Below, piece by piece: positions 26,871 to 32,497 of a stretch of 64,000 nucleotides of DNA. The DNA lies in the NCBI RefSeq assembly GCF_049860565.1, contig NZ_CP172056.1:2976001-3040000 (forward strand). Reading direction: 5' to 3'. The position numbers and the translations under genes were made by a program. The DNA is from Desulfitobacterium_A nosdiversum. Lineage in GTDB: Bacteria; Bacillota; Desulfitobacteriia; Desulfitobacteriales; Desulfitobacteriaceae. The notes beneath the pieces are model-generated. The model had not been told where the DNA came from and searched no databases. It saw only the letters and a program-made list of their open reading frames with translations. Position 1 is the first letter of the stretch. Every line of letters begins with the position of its first letter.

Positions 26871-27450
26871 CTAGGAAGCTTGAGCTTGTGCTTGTGAGTT
26901 AGTCGTTGCTGGCTGTTCAGGGGGAATGGATTGTGCATTAACTTGAGAAGTAGCACTTAATTCAGAAGTCACTACAGTAAAAGTAAGTTTCCCAAGTTCT
27001 TGTTTAAAAATAGGAGTTAGCGCATCATTTCCTTTTAATACTTCTCTTACGGACTCTGGGTATATCTCCGGATTTATAGGTGAAATAAGTATGGTAGCCA
27101 TAATTCAAGCCAGTTAATAAATTGGCTATTCCTTCAACCTTTCCACTCCACAAAAAATTATATTTAATAATATCTTGTTCTTGATTAAATCTAATTACAC
27201 TGGTGCCATTTACAAGGTATACCAATGGCGTATCTCCTTCATAGCCGCACAGGTGCAAAATAAATGACTTTGAAGGTATACTCTCATTTAACTGTTGCAT
27301 CAACTTAATGCCTATTGTTTCGATGTTATCGTCTGAAGTACCAACATTTTTTTGACGTACGCAAACTGCATCACCTTCATTCTTCCATATTGTGGCAAAA
27401 TATCTAGACAAAGCATAAACTGTAGTATCTTCAAGAAAAGGAGGAGTTCA
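26871..27450 (-). pseudogene. 5'-truncated and frameshifted gene remnant
   Basis: One frame (27447 to 27025) is open from a TGA without any strong start and reads EDTTVYALSRYFATIWKNEG, then KSFILHLCGYEGDTPLVYLV; a second frame (27101 to 26871) continues INPEIYPESVREVLKG and ends in a Gln/Ala-rich tail. The first frame begins as if in mid-protein, and its upstream end is occupied by the ribosome binding site of the divergent gene at 27452. I read this as a remnant of one longer protein of unknown family. The alternative is two overlapping small genes, the second starting at ATG 27101. Confidence 0.45.
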
Positions 27451-27451
27451 G

Positions 27452-27565
27452 ATGGCTTTTGGTGGTGTTGATGGAGCCTGTGGATGTGGACCTAATTTCT
27501 TACCAGGCATTGCAATCGTAGTTGTCATTATTCTTCTGCTTATCGCAATGGGAATCGTCTTCTAA
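27452..27565 (+). CDS. Small hydrophobic YjcZ-like (sporulation) protein
   Basis: A 37-aa peptide: a Gly/Cys-rich head (MAFGGVDGACGCGPNF) and one membrane helix rich in Ile/Val/Leu ending MGIVF. It starts 8 nt after AAGGAGGAG. The Gly-rich head plus single helix resembles the YjcZ family of forespore/coat micro-proteins. It is first of a three-gene run of micro-proteins, apparently one transcript ending at 27875. Confidence 0.75.
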   Translation: MAFGGVDGACGCGPNFLPGIAIVVVIILLLIAMGIVF

Positions 27566-27598
27566 GCTTAATTAAAAAATTGATAAGGAGGTAATGTC

Positions 27599-27736
27599 AT
27601 GTACGGTATGGGATTCGGCGGTGCTTGCTGTCCACCAGTTGCAGCCCCCTTTGGCACTGGCGCTGGTGTAGGCGTTGGTGTAGGAATTATCGCTATTGCA
27701 ATTCTTATTCTTATCGCATTAGGCGTAATCTTCTAA
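27599..27736 (+). CDS. Small hydrophobic YjcZ-like protein, second copy
   Basis: A 45-aa peptide: MYGMGFGGACCPPVAAP, a run of Gly/Val, then a membrane helix ending IALGVIF, nearly the same ending as the gene before it (IAMGIVF). AAGGAGG precedes the ATG. The two are probably tandem paralogues. Confidence 0.72.
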   Translation: MYGMGFGGACCPPVAAPFGTGAGVGVGVGIIAIAILILIALGVIF

Positions 27737-27756
27737 ACGAGAAAGGAAATAAGCTT

Positions 27757-27846
27757 ATGTTTGGGTTTGGATTTGGATTTAGGCGTTTTGGATTCTTCCC
27801 GTTTTTTAATCCATTCTTTTTTCCGTTCTTCCCGTTTTGGTGGTAA
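27757..27846 (+). CDS. Phe/Gly-rich 29-aa micro-protein
   Basis: MFGFGFGFRRFGFFPFFNPF and nine further residues ending FPFWW. The ATG follows GAAAGGAAAT. Fourteen of 29 residues are Phe. It closes the micro-protein operon and is followed by a strong terminator. Its F/G/P-rich make-up recalls coat-surface peptides and the Gly/Tyr-rich gene at 48575. Function unknown. Confidence 0.6.
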   Translation: MFGFGFGFRRFGFFPFFNPFFFPFFPFWW

Positions 27847-27850
27847 ACGT

Positions 27851-27880
27851 AAAGCCGGGCTATGTACCCGGCTTTTTCTA
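27851..27880 (+). terminator. Intrinsic terminator of the micro-protein operon
   Basis: AAAGCCGGG (27851-27859) pairs with CCCGGCTTT (27867-27875), then TTCTATTG. Confidence 0.9.
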
Positions 27881-27889
27881 TTGTCAAAA

Positions 27890-28076
27890 ATAATAAAAGA
27901 ACAAGGTGTCACATTTGCGATTGTTGTCGTTAAAAGCCATGTGCTTAACAGTTCTCATAGTGCCGATGAAGCACGTCGTTCCTTTCAATATTTATTTCCC
28001 GGAATACCAGCTGTTGGACGAGAATTACTGGAAAGTAATCCATGTAAACATGTTCGCCCTATGTTGGTTAAATTAT
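27890..28076 (+). pseudogene. Possible remnant of a conserved hypothetical gene
   Basis: Without a start codon of its own, the plus frame reads GVTFAIVVVKSHVLNSSHSA then RRSFQYLFPGIPAV, which looks like real protein sequence, and then runs into the antisense of the next gene. I take it as an orphan internal fragment; it could be chance. Confidence 0.3.
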
Positions 28077-28077
28077 T

Positions 28078-28437
28078 CTATTCTAATTCTGGAGCCTTTG
28101 CGTGGAGTGCTGCGAGCAAGATCTTCAGCTCGTCTCGTTCCTCTCTGGCCAGGGCTAATTCATCCTTAATCATAGCCAGCTCATCCATAACTGTATCATG
28201 CGTTTCGTTTAATATACGTTCTTGGTTCTCTCCGGCCTTTCGCGAAACATAACCAAGTACCGGGAGGGCTGCACCTTGGAAGAAGCTCTGAATAAGAAAT
28301 TGAACCCATCCGATTAGCCCTTCGGGACGTTGCCAGAACAAAGGGATCAAAACAAAGGCGCAGACAATCCAAAACATCGCCATCGTCGATAACCAAAAGG
28401 AAATCTTGTCTCCAATCCAATCGTTAAATCGTTTCAT
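28078..28437 (-). CDS. Two-helix membrane protein with C-terminal coiled coil
   Basis: A 119-aa protein: an N-terminal amphipathic stretch, two membrane helices (about 14-32 and 42-63) and a charged coiled-coil tail from about residue 70 (MDELAMIKDELALAREERDE). The layout is that of DUF1003-like or small holin-like proteins, but I cannot fix a family. GGAGGGTTCGAG precedes the ATG. Function unknown. Confidence 0.6.
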   Translation of the reverse strand: MKRFNDWIGDKISFWLSTMAMFWIVCAFVLIPLFWQRPEGLIGWVQFLIQSFFQGAALPVLGYVSRKAGENQERILNETHDTVMDELAMIKDELALAREERDELKILLAALHAKAPELE

Positions 28438-28497
28438 CTCGAACCCTCCACAAATGTTATGCTATCATTCTAACGCATTTCATTTCCCGTTCAAAGA

Positions 28498-28746
28498 TCA
28501 TCCACCACCTTTCTCACCTGTCAGCTCATCAATGCGCTTATGAGCTGACTTATTTGACTCTTCTACTCGCGTTACACGCTCGGCGAGAGCATTCATGCTT
28601 ATATTGGTGTCTTTTTGTTCACCATCAACCTCCCCCTCTTGGTGCGATTCTTTTTTGGCCCCCTTTGAATAACCGACATATTCAAAAACAACTTCGCTGG
28701 CAACTCCAACAGATGAAATTAAGGATATGACTGATACTTAATCCAC
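28498..28746 (-). pseudogene. Small membrane/coiled-coil gene with in-frame stop at codon 3
   Basis: A GTG 10 nt after GGAGG reads Val-Asp-stop, then stays open for 79 codons: VSVISLISSVGVASEVVFEY (a membrane helix), a charged linker, then ALAERVTRVEESNKSAHKRI ending TGEKGGG. Helix plus coiled coil recalls XhlA-type phage lysis accessory proteins. One codon change (for example CAA to TAA) would explain the break. An alternative downstream start is the ATG in TNISMNAL. Confidence 0.45.
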
Positions 28747-28788
28747 TAGGTCATCCCCTCCATCTCCTTTTTTACGTATAAAAATAAT

Positions 28789-28804
28789 GCCTTGAAATCA
28801 AGGC
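28789..28804 (-). terminator. Hairpin after the 26-aa peptide gene
   Basis: GCCTTG and CAAGGC with an AAAT loop; on the minus strand ATTATTTTTA follows. Confidence 0.6.
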
Positions 28805-28822
28805 GTTTAAAAACAAATTAAA

Positions 28823-28903
28823 TTATTTATTAACATAACTAAACAACGAAAGTCCGATTCTTGCAATCACCACAAAACCTAAAACACTAATAATCCCCAG
28901 CAT
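28823..28903 (-). CDS. 26-aa membrane micro-peptide
   Basis: MLGIISVLGFVVIARIGLSL then FSYVNK: one membrane helix and a basic end. AAAAGAGGAATCGAT precedes the ATG, a TATAAT lies at 28954-28959 (minus), and a hairpin terminator follows, so the gene has all parts of a transcription unit. It could be a type I toxin-like or regulatory peptide; function unknown. Confidence 0.5.
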   Translation of the reverse strand: MLGIISVLGFVVIARIGLSLFSYVNK

Positions 28904-28968
28904 ATCGATTCCTCTTTTCTTTTTGAATGGAATTATTCTATTCCGGACGGATTATTATATGCATAGGT

Positions 28969-28997
28969 GTGTGAACAATATGGGTCTATTGTTACAC
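28969..28997. repeat. Inverted repeat upstream of the 26-aa peptide gene
   Basis: GTGTGAACAATA (28969-28980) and TATTGTTACAC (28987-28997) are inverted with one bulged base, about 10-40 bp upstream of the TATAAT box at 28954-28959; possibly an operator. Confidence 0.45.
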
Positions 28998-29084
28998 TAA
29001 GCGAGAGATGGATTTACTTTTAAAACTGAAAATATCCCCAAAATTATTCCTGTTTCTATGTGAAAAATGTTCCAATATAAATAG

Positions 29085-29142
29085 AAAAAGCCTCGCCATT
29101 TCTGACGAGGTATAGTAAAGGGGATTAAATTGAAAAAGAAAC
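29085..29142 (-). ncRNA. Candidate small RNA A (homologue of the one at 31877-31941)
   Basis: On the minus strand, about 20 bp after an array of 11-bp-phased repeats, lies a non-coding stretch of about 58 nt: ATCTTG, TTTCTTTTTCAA, a C-rich core TTAATCCCCTTTACT, then the hairpin CCTCGTC/GGCGAGG (29110-29104 with 29097-29091) and a T-run. It aligns piece by piece with candidate B. The -10 position reads TACGGC, a poor match, so it may be activator-dependent or decayed. Confidence 0.55.
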
Positions 29143-29174
29143 AAGATTGCCGTACTCAACTATTCTTAAAATAA

Positions 29175-29202
29175 ACTGAAGAGCGCGTGAAATCTCTGTG
29201 AA
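29175..29202 (-). promoter_or_regulatory. Array of 11-bp-phased direct repeats upstream of small RNA A
   Basis: On the minus strand TTCACA (29202-29197), TTCACG (29191-29186) and TTCAGT (29180-29175) recur every 11 bp, one helical turn. The last unit ends 20 bp before the -10 position, as in array B. The 6+5 layout is like the PhoP/PhoB family of response-regulator sites. Confidence 0.6.
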
Positions 29203-29232
29203 ACAAATCCTTGAAGGCCTATATTTCTCAAC

Positions 29233-29769
29233 TCAATGTGTTACTTTAGCAAGATGTGGAAGCCAGCCCCGATGAATCATTAGCTGCAAAAGCCGATAAT
29301 TCCAATCTAGCCCAGCATCAAGAAATTTACGGAACATCATACCTACTTCTAGCTGATATGATTGATGAAGTGCCCCTAACAAAGCCATCTGAGCTGCTTT
29401 TGCCATTGTTCCAATTCCAGCTGCAATTTCATTGTCTGTTAAGCGAGCATCACTCGGAATGTCAATGCTATTGTGTAATTTATGCTCACTAAATCCGAAA
29501 TGCGGTACTTGCGCCTCGCTCATGCTCAAATGTCTTTCACATTGTTCAATAAGTGGATTAACCAAATCATCAATAGCAATTTTAATTAAATCTTTTAGCT
29601 CAGGGTCTAAGGCGTGATTATACATAATTTCTAGCATAGAACGAGTATGCAGTCCTTGAGCGATTATACCGTACAAACTGCCTCCTTCAAGATAGTTGAC
29701 AGGTTCTTTATCAAAAATAGCCTGTACCGCCGCACGTGTACTTGATTCTACCTTTTCAAGAATTGTCAT
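29233..29769 (-). CDS. DUF3231-family protein (single domain)
   Basis: A 178-aa helical protein with the ferritin-like four-helix look of DUF3231, which usually comes as two repeats of about 165 aa; this is a one-repeat form. Features: GGSLYGIIAQGLHTRSMLEI, then LTDNEIAAGIGTMAKAAQMAL. The ATG at 29769 is 7 nt after AAGGAGG; a longer reading includes that site. Spore-coat association (CotF-like) has been suggested for relatives. Function unknown. Confidence 0.75.
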   Translation of the reverse strand: MTILEKVESSTRAAVQAIFDKEPVNYLEGGSLYGIIAQGLHTRSMLEIMYNHALDPELKDLIKIAIDDLVNPLIEQCERHLSMSEAQVPHFGFSEHKLHNSIDIPSDARLTDNEIAAGIGTMAKAAQMALLGALHQSYQLEVGMMFRKFLDAGLDWNYRLLQLMIHRGWLPHLAKVTH

Positions 29770-29955
29770 CGAATCGGCCTCCTTAAACAATATTGAATTT
29801 AGTATGTACCGTAATTTGTTTTTCTAACAATAAAAAATAGCCCTCTGCCAAGGGATTTCTTTTATCTTCCATAATTCCCAGAACAAAAAGTAACATTATG
29901 GGTCAAGCCTTTATAATCTAGATCAAGAAACAGAAAAACCCTTCTCAATCTCATC

Positions 29956-29984
29956 TTTTGAGGCCTGTGCAAGAGGCCTCAAAA
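29956..29984. repeat. Perfect inverted repeat
   Basis: TTTTGAGGCCT and AGGCCTCAAAA pair over a 7-nt loop. The adjoining A-run is on the wrong side for a terminator on either strand, so its role is unclear. Confidence 0.5.
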
Positions 29985-29988
29985 AAAA

Positions 29989-30060
29989 TTAGAGAGGGGT
30001 TAAACTATATCCTATTAGCTCAACTTCGATCACACCGTTAAATTTAAACTTAGCGACCAT
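29989..30060 (-). other. 23-codon micro-ORF (MVAKFKFNGVIEVE...)
   Basis: It starts 10 bp past the stop of spo0E-like copy 2, after CGGTAGAG. Its start is similar to the micro-ORF at 25547-25606. Translation is unproven. Confidence 0.25.
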
Positions 30061-30070
30061 CTCTACCGGT

Positions 30071-30283
30071 TTACAAATTATTTTCATCCTGACAAGCTTC
30101 CTTATTTTGCAGCCTGTATAAGTAATCACTTGTTAAAGTTTCATATTCATTAAGTAATCGATCCAATTGCTGGCTAAGTCTTACAACCTCAGGATCAGTA
30201 AGCGTTTTACTGTTTCCCAATGAGAGTAACTCCCTACGAGTTTCTTCGATTAAAATTCGTTTAAGCGCAATTTTGCGAACCAC
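30071..30283 (-). CDS. Spo0E-like aspartyl-phosphate phosphatase, copy 2
   Basis: A 70-aa Spo0E-family protein: helix IALKRILIEETRRELLSL, loop with LTDPEVV, then RLSQQLDRLLNEYETL with an intact SQ.LD motif. The GTG at 30283 is chosen by alignment with copy 3 (V/M-V-R-x-IALKRI) and the GAAAGGTG before it. It should act on phosphorylated Spo0A or a similar response regulator. The acidic tail (EACQDENNL) is unique to this copy. Confidence 0.8.
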   Translation of the reverse strand: MVRKIALKRILIEETRRELLSLGNSKTLTDPEVVRLSQQLDRLLNEYETLTSDYLYRLQNKEACQDENNL

Positions 30284-30456
30284 TGTATTCTGACACCTTT
30301 CTTCGGAACTCACGAATCCGATTGTAATGCAAAGATGTAAGGATTACCCATGAATATAGCTAAGCACTTGATTTTTGCGGTGATATGCTATGCGCCGGCT
30401 GAGAAAAGGGGTACGGTTGAGCATGGAATTGTGCTCCTTGCGATAGTTTTATTTTC

Positions 30457-30552
30457 TTATCGTCTTCGCGATTTACTACCTGGAAAAATTATTATAACAA
30501 CCGTAACTGCTACCAATACCCATAACCACCATGGAACACTAAAAAAAAACAT
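30457..30552 (-). CDS. 31-aa membrane micro-protein
   Basis: MFFFSVPWWLWVLVAVTVVI continuing IIFPGSKSRRR: one strongly hydrophobic helix and a basic tail, giving an N-out, C-in topology. The ATG is preceded by AAAGGAGCTATT, an ideal site. Too short for routine gene finding. Function unknown; it may share a transcript with spo0E copy 2 downstream. Confidence 0.5.
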   Translation of the reverse strand: MFFFSVPWWLWVLVAVTVVIIIFPGSKSRRR

Positions 30553-30747
30553 AATAGCTCCTTTAAACATACTATCCAATAAAGAATTGCGTATTACATT
30601 TAGATCAACTGAGACTTCGATTCTCTTCTGCTTTACTCATTATTACATACACTTATTGGCGAATTCGCGTGAAACTTGTCTATAAAGAAAAAATAGCCTC
30701 ATTCATATAATGAAGTGCCTTTTCTTTTTAAACTACATTCCAACATC

Positions 30748-30819
30748 GGTACTTCGATTGATGGTATCCGTCCCGTTGTGCGTATCCCTTTACGCGCTAT
30801 CACTTTCGTTAGCCCATAA
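30748..30819 (+). pseudogene. C-terminal remnant of a larger protein
   Basis: The plus frame GTSIDGIRPVVRIPLRAITF then VSP-stop resembles the end of DUF6273-type phage or surface proteins (...G.RPV..I.L). It has no start and is followed at once by a terminator hairpin, so it appears to be the leftover 3' end of a lost gene. Confidence 0.35.
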
Positions 30820-30826
30820 TAGTTTT

Positions 30827-30853
30827 GGGCGGCATTCTAGCCGCCCTTCTTTA
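30827..30853 (+). terminator. Intrinsic terminator after the gene remnant
   Basis: GGGCGGC (30827-30833) pairs with GCCGCCC (30840-30846) and is followed by TTCTTTAT. Confidence 0.75.
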
Positions 30854-30869
30854 TATTTAGCGAATCCAC

Positions 30870-30976
30870 TTATGTATCCACCTCATAATCCAGTTCAAAC
30901 ATCTTAAATTCTTCATCAATCTTATTCTGGGTACGTAAATACCTTCAAAGCAGATTTTCCGACAGTTTCTCTGCTG
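30870..30976 (-). pseudogene. Relic similar to the frameshifted ORF at 25386-25543
   Basis: Directly past spo0E copy 3, the minus strand reads AAEKLSENLL, a TGA, then a frame with IDEEFKMFELDYEVDT and a stop. The copy at 25.4 kb reads SATEEKL... and IDGELKKFELKYE in the same order. It is interrupted, so not functional. Confidence 0.35.
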
Positions 30977-31168
30977 CTAGGCTTCCTTTTGCTGCAGCAT
31001 ATATGTGTAATCACGTCTCAGAATTTCATATTCATTAAGAAGTTCATCCAACTGCTGACTAAGTCTTACAACATCAGGATCTGTAAGTGTTTTAAAGTTA
31101 CCTAATAAGAATAACTTTCTTCGAGTTTTTTCGATTGAAATTCTTTTAAGTGCAATTTGACGTACCAT
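30977..31168 (-). CDS. Spo0E-like aspartyl-phosphate phosphatase, copy 3
   Basis: A 63-aa Spo0E-family protein: MVRQIALKRISIEKTRRKLF, then LTDPDVVRLSQQLDELLNEY with an intact SQ.LD motif. The ATG at 31168 follows GAAAGGTATCG. It is clearly a paralogue of copy 2 (about 0.9 kb away), with most differences in the first helix and tail, the parts likely to choose the partner. Confidence 0.8.
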   Translation of the reverse strand: MVRQIALKRISIEKTRRKLFLLGNFKTLTDPDVVRLSQQLDELLNEYEILRRDYTYMLQQKEA

Positions 31169-31198
31169 AGTCTTTCGATACCTTTCTTTAATAAACAA

Positions 31199-31528
31199 CT
31201 CACGAATCTTATTTTAGTACAAGTATGTAAGGATTATCCATAGAATTTATTGTCGAATACAGTTAATATGGCATACTTATTTTAAATGGAAATAATAACA
31301 ACTGCTTATTATGCCTATTACATAATTATTAAGGACAACCGTAACATTCACAAAAAAATTACCCCATCTTTGATGGGGCAGAGAAGAAGGAACAAACACT
31401 AATTTTGTAAATAATAGTGCAAAGTATTGTATTTCAAAGTCTGATGAATTAAAATACAGCTTATATTGCAAAAGTAACGTGAATATTGTTACAAGTTTGA
31501 CAATTTCGGAAAGAGATGCATTTGTGAT
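31199..31528. other. Intergenic region with one hairpin
   Basis: No supported gene in about 330 bp. CCCCATC/GATGGGG at 31362-31378 with T-run on the minus strand (TAATTTTTTTG) is a terminator-like hairpin, but I see no gene for it to end. GTAAC...GTTAC at 31462-31480 is a small inverted repeat. Confidence 0.4.
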
Positions 31529-31744
31529 ATGTCTATACATCTAGCAACAATAAGCGGGGCTGTAATTTCTTTAATTCTATCTATAGTCGGTGCCATGGCG
31601 GCTGAGAAAAAAATTGTTCAAGGGCTCAAAAGTGTTGAATCCATTGATCATTCAATGTTTAACCTTACATTTATAGGAATTGCTCTCATTGAACTTCTCC
31701 CTGTTCTTATGCTCGTTTTTACCATTATTCTTATTATCGATTAG
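31529..31744 (+). CDS. Orphan ATP-synthase subunit c-like protein
   Basis: A 71-aa hairpin of two membrane helices: ISGAVISLILSIVGAMAAEK, a polar loop KIVQGLKSVES, then FIGIALIELLPVLMLVFTII. The second helix carries the ion-binding Glu in ALIE, as in F-type c subunits, and the loop and TFIGIALIE stretch match well. The first helix lacks the usual run of GxGxGxG, and no other atp genes are near. It may be a diverged c-like proteolipid in an accessory region. The ribosome binding site is weak and distant. Confidence 0.7.
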   Translation: MSIHLATISGAVISLILSIVGAMAAEKKIVQGLKSVESIDHSMFNLTFIGIALIELLPVLMLVFTIILIID

Positions 31745-31876
31745 AATCCTTAGGCCCATTGCAAGAAGAGACTTTTCTATGAAAAACACTGGACTTTTAC
31801 AGTGTTCTTTTTTCTATTCGAAGGCTTACCTTTACAGGACATTTTCTAATGCCTTACTTTCAGTATAGTTTTAAAC

Positions 31877-31941
31877 AAAAAAAACCTGTCATCGCTGACA
31901 GGTTGCAGTAAGGGGTTAAAATATTGAAAAAGAAAATCTCA
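31877..31941 (-). ncRNA. Candidate small RNA B
   Basis: A compact transcription unit on the minus strand: TATAAT (31953-31948), a predicted 5' end near 31941, then ATCTTGAGATTTTCTTTTTC, a C-rich core TTTTAACCCCTTACTG, and a textbook terminator AACCTGTCA/TGACAGGTT (31904-31896 with 31891-31883) with eight Ts, ending near 31877. Length about 65 nt; no ORF. The C-rich core complements AAGGGG-type ribosome binding sites, as in known Firmicute C-rich-loop regulators. Candidate A is its homologue. Confidence 0.7.
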
Positions 31942-31947
31942 AGATGA

Positions 31948-31953
31948 ATTATA
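31948..31953 (-). promoter_or_regulatory. -10 box of small RNA B
   Basis: TATAAT on the minus strand, 20 bp from the nearest repeat of the phased array, with no good -35 box; the repeat takes the -35 position, as in activator-dependent promoters. Confidence 0.7.
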
Positions 31954-31973
31954 ATCCACTTTTCCCATTATTC

Positions 31974-32012
31974 CCTGAAAATTACCTGAAACTAATGTGA
32001 ACTATTTGTGAA
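31974..32012 (-). promoter_or_regulatory. Array of four 11-bp-phased direct repeats upstream of small RNA B
   Basis: On the minus strand: TTCACA (32012-32007), TTCACA (32001-31996), TTCAGG (31990-31985) and TTCAGG (31979-31974), spaced exactly 11 bp. The hexamer-plus-5 pattern is that of PhoP/PhoB-type tandem binding. A further TTCAGG lies out of phase at 32020-32025. Confidence 0.7.
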
Positions 32013-32149
32013 AAAATATCCTGAACATTATATGGACAACCTGAATATAATGAAATAAATAAAGGACGACTTAATCCCCATCATTCCAAGTTCTTAGTTA
32101 AGAATCTTATAGGACCTTGAGTCCTAATATTAAAGGAAGAGGGGATAAT

Positions 32150-32323
32150 ATGTTTCCGGATTATCAAGATTTTGGTGAATCTGCTTCTACAGCAATTGAT
32201 CCTCAGCCTCAACAATTAACTCTGGGATCTCAACCTGAAAACCAACCACTCCAGCAATCTCCTTCGTCACCAGAAACAGTACTCCAAGCACTATACCGCT
32301 GGGTAGTGTCATTAATTTCCTAG
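32150..32323 (+). CDS. Pro/Gln/Ser-rich 57-aa hypothetical protein
   Basis: MFPDYQDFGESASTAIDPQP, a Gln/Pro-rich middle, then a C-terminal amphipathic helix VLQALYRWVVSLIS. The ATG at 32150 follows AAGAGGGGATAAT; an upstream GTG-like reading includes this site. The ribosome binding site GAGGGGAT is complementary to the C-rich core AUCCCCUU of small RNA A. Function unknown. Confidence 0.5.
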   Translation: MFPDYQDFGESASTAIDPQPQQLTLGSQPENQPLQQSPSSPETVLQALYRWVVSLIS

Positions 32324-32440
32324 ACCTTTTGAAATCGACTCTCCAAGCGGAATATATTTAATCGTGCGTTTTCCTTCCCTTAGTGGCGGCGGTTCAGCAA
32401 GCGACTTAAACGATAATTAAATAATCAGTGCAGTTGAAAA

Positions 32441-32478
32441 AAATCGCAGCCTTTACTCACGAGTAAGAGCTGCGATTT
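32441..32478 (-). terminator. Intrinsic terminator of sdhCAB
   Basis: AAATCGCAGC (32441-32450) pairs with GCTGCGATTT (32469-32478) with an inner CTTACTC-like stem; TTTTTCAAC follows on the minus strand. Confidence 0.85.
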
Positions 32479-32497
32479 ACATTTTAGTCTCTAATTA

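Noticed and set aside
27761..28252. Plus-strand ORF of 163 codons
   Set aside because: It overlaps the micro-protein gene and terminator in another frame and then runs antisense to the membrane protein at 28078; only the short stretch at 27890-28076 looks protein-like, and that is listed as a possible remnant.
29956..30010. Third copy of the small-RNA locus, suggested by a hairpin followed by GAGGGGTTAAAC
   Set aside because: The hairpin has the A/T run on the wrong side for a terminator, and there is no phased repeat array or T/C-rich core.
30350..30685. Plus-strand ORF of 111 codons
   Set aside because: No ribosome binding site, low-quality sequence, and antisense to the 31-aa membrane gene that has a strong site.
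30710..30907. Plus-strand ORF of 65 codons
   Set aside because: A different frame of the same stretch gives a plausible protein end (IRPVVRIPL) directly before a terminator, so this ORF is a shadow.
31277..31540. Minus-strand ORF of 87 codons
   Set aside because: It reads through a hairpin, has no start signal, and its sequence looks like translated AT-rich spacer.
24029..32480. Direct repeat of the tRNA-Trp 3' end as an island attachment site
   Set aside because: I looked for a second copy of the T-arm and acceptor end through the region and saw none; no integrase gene is present.
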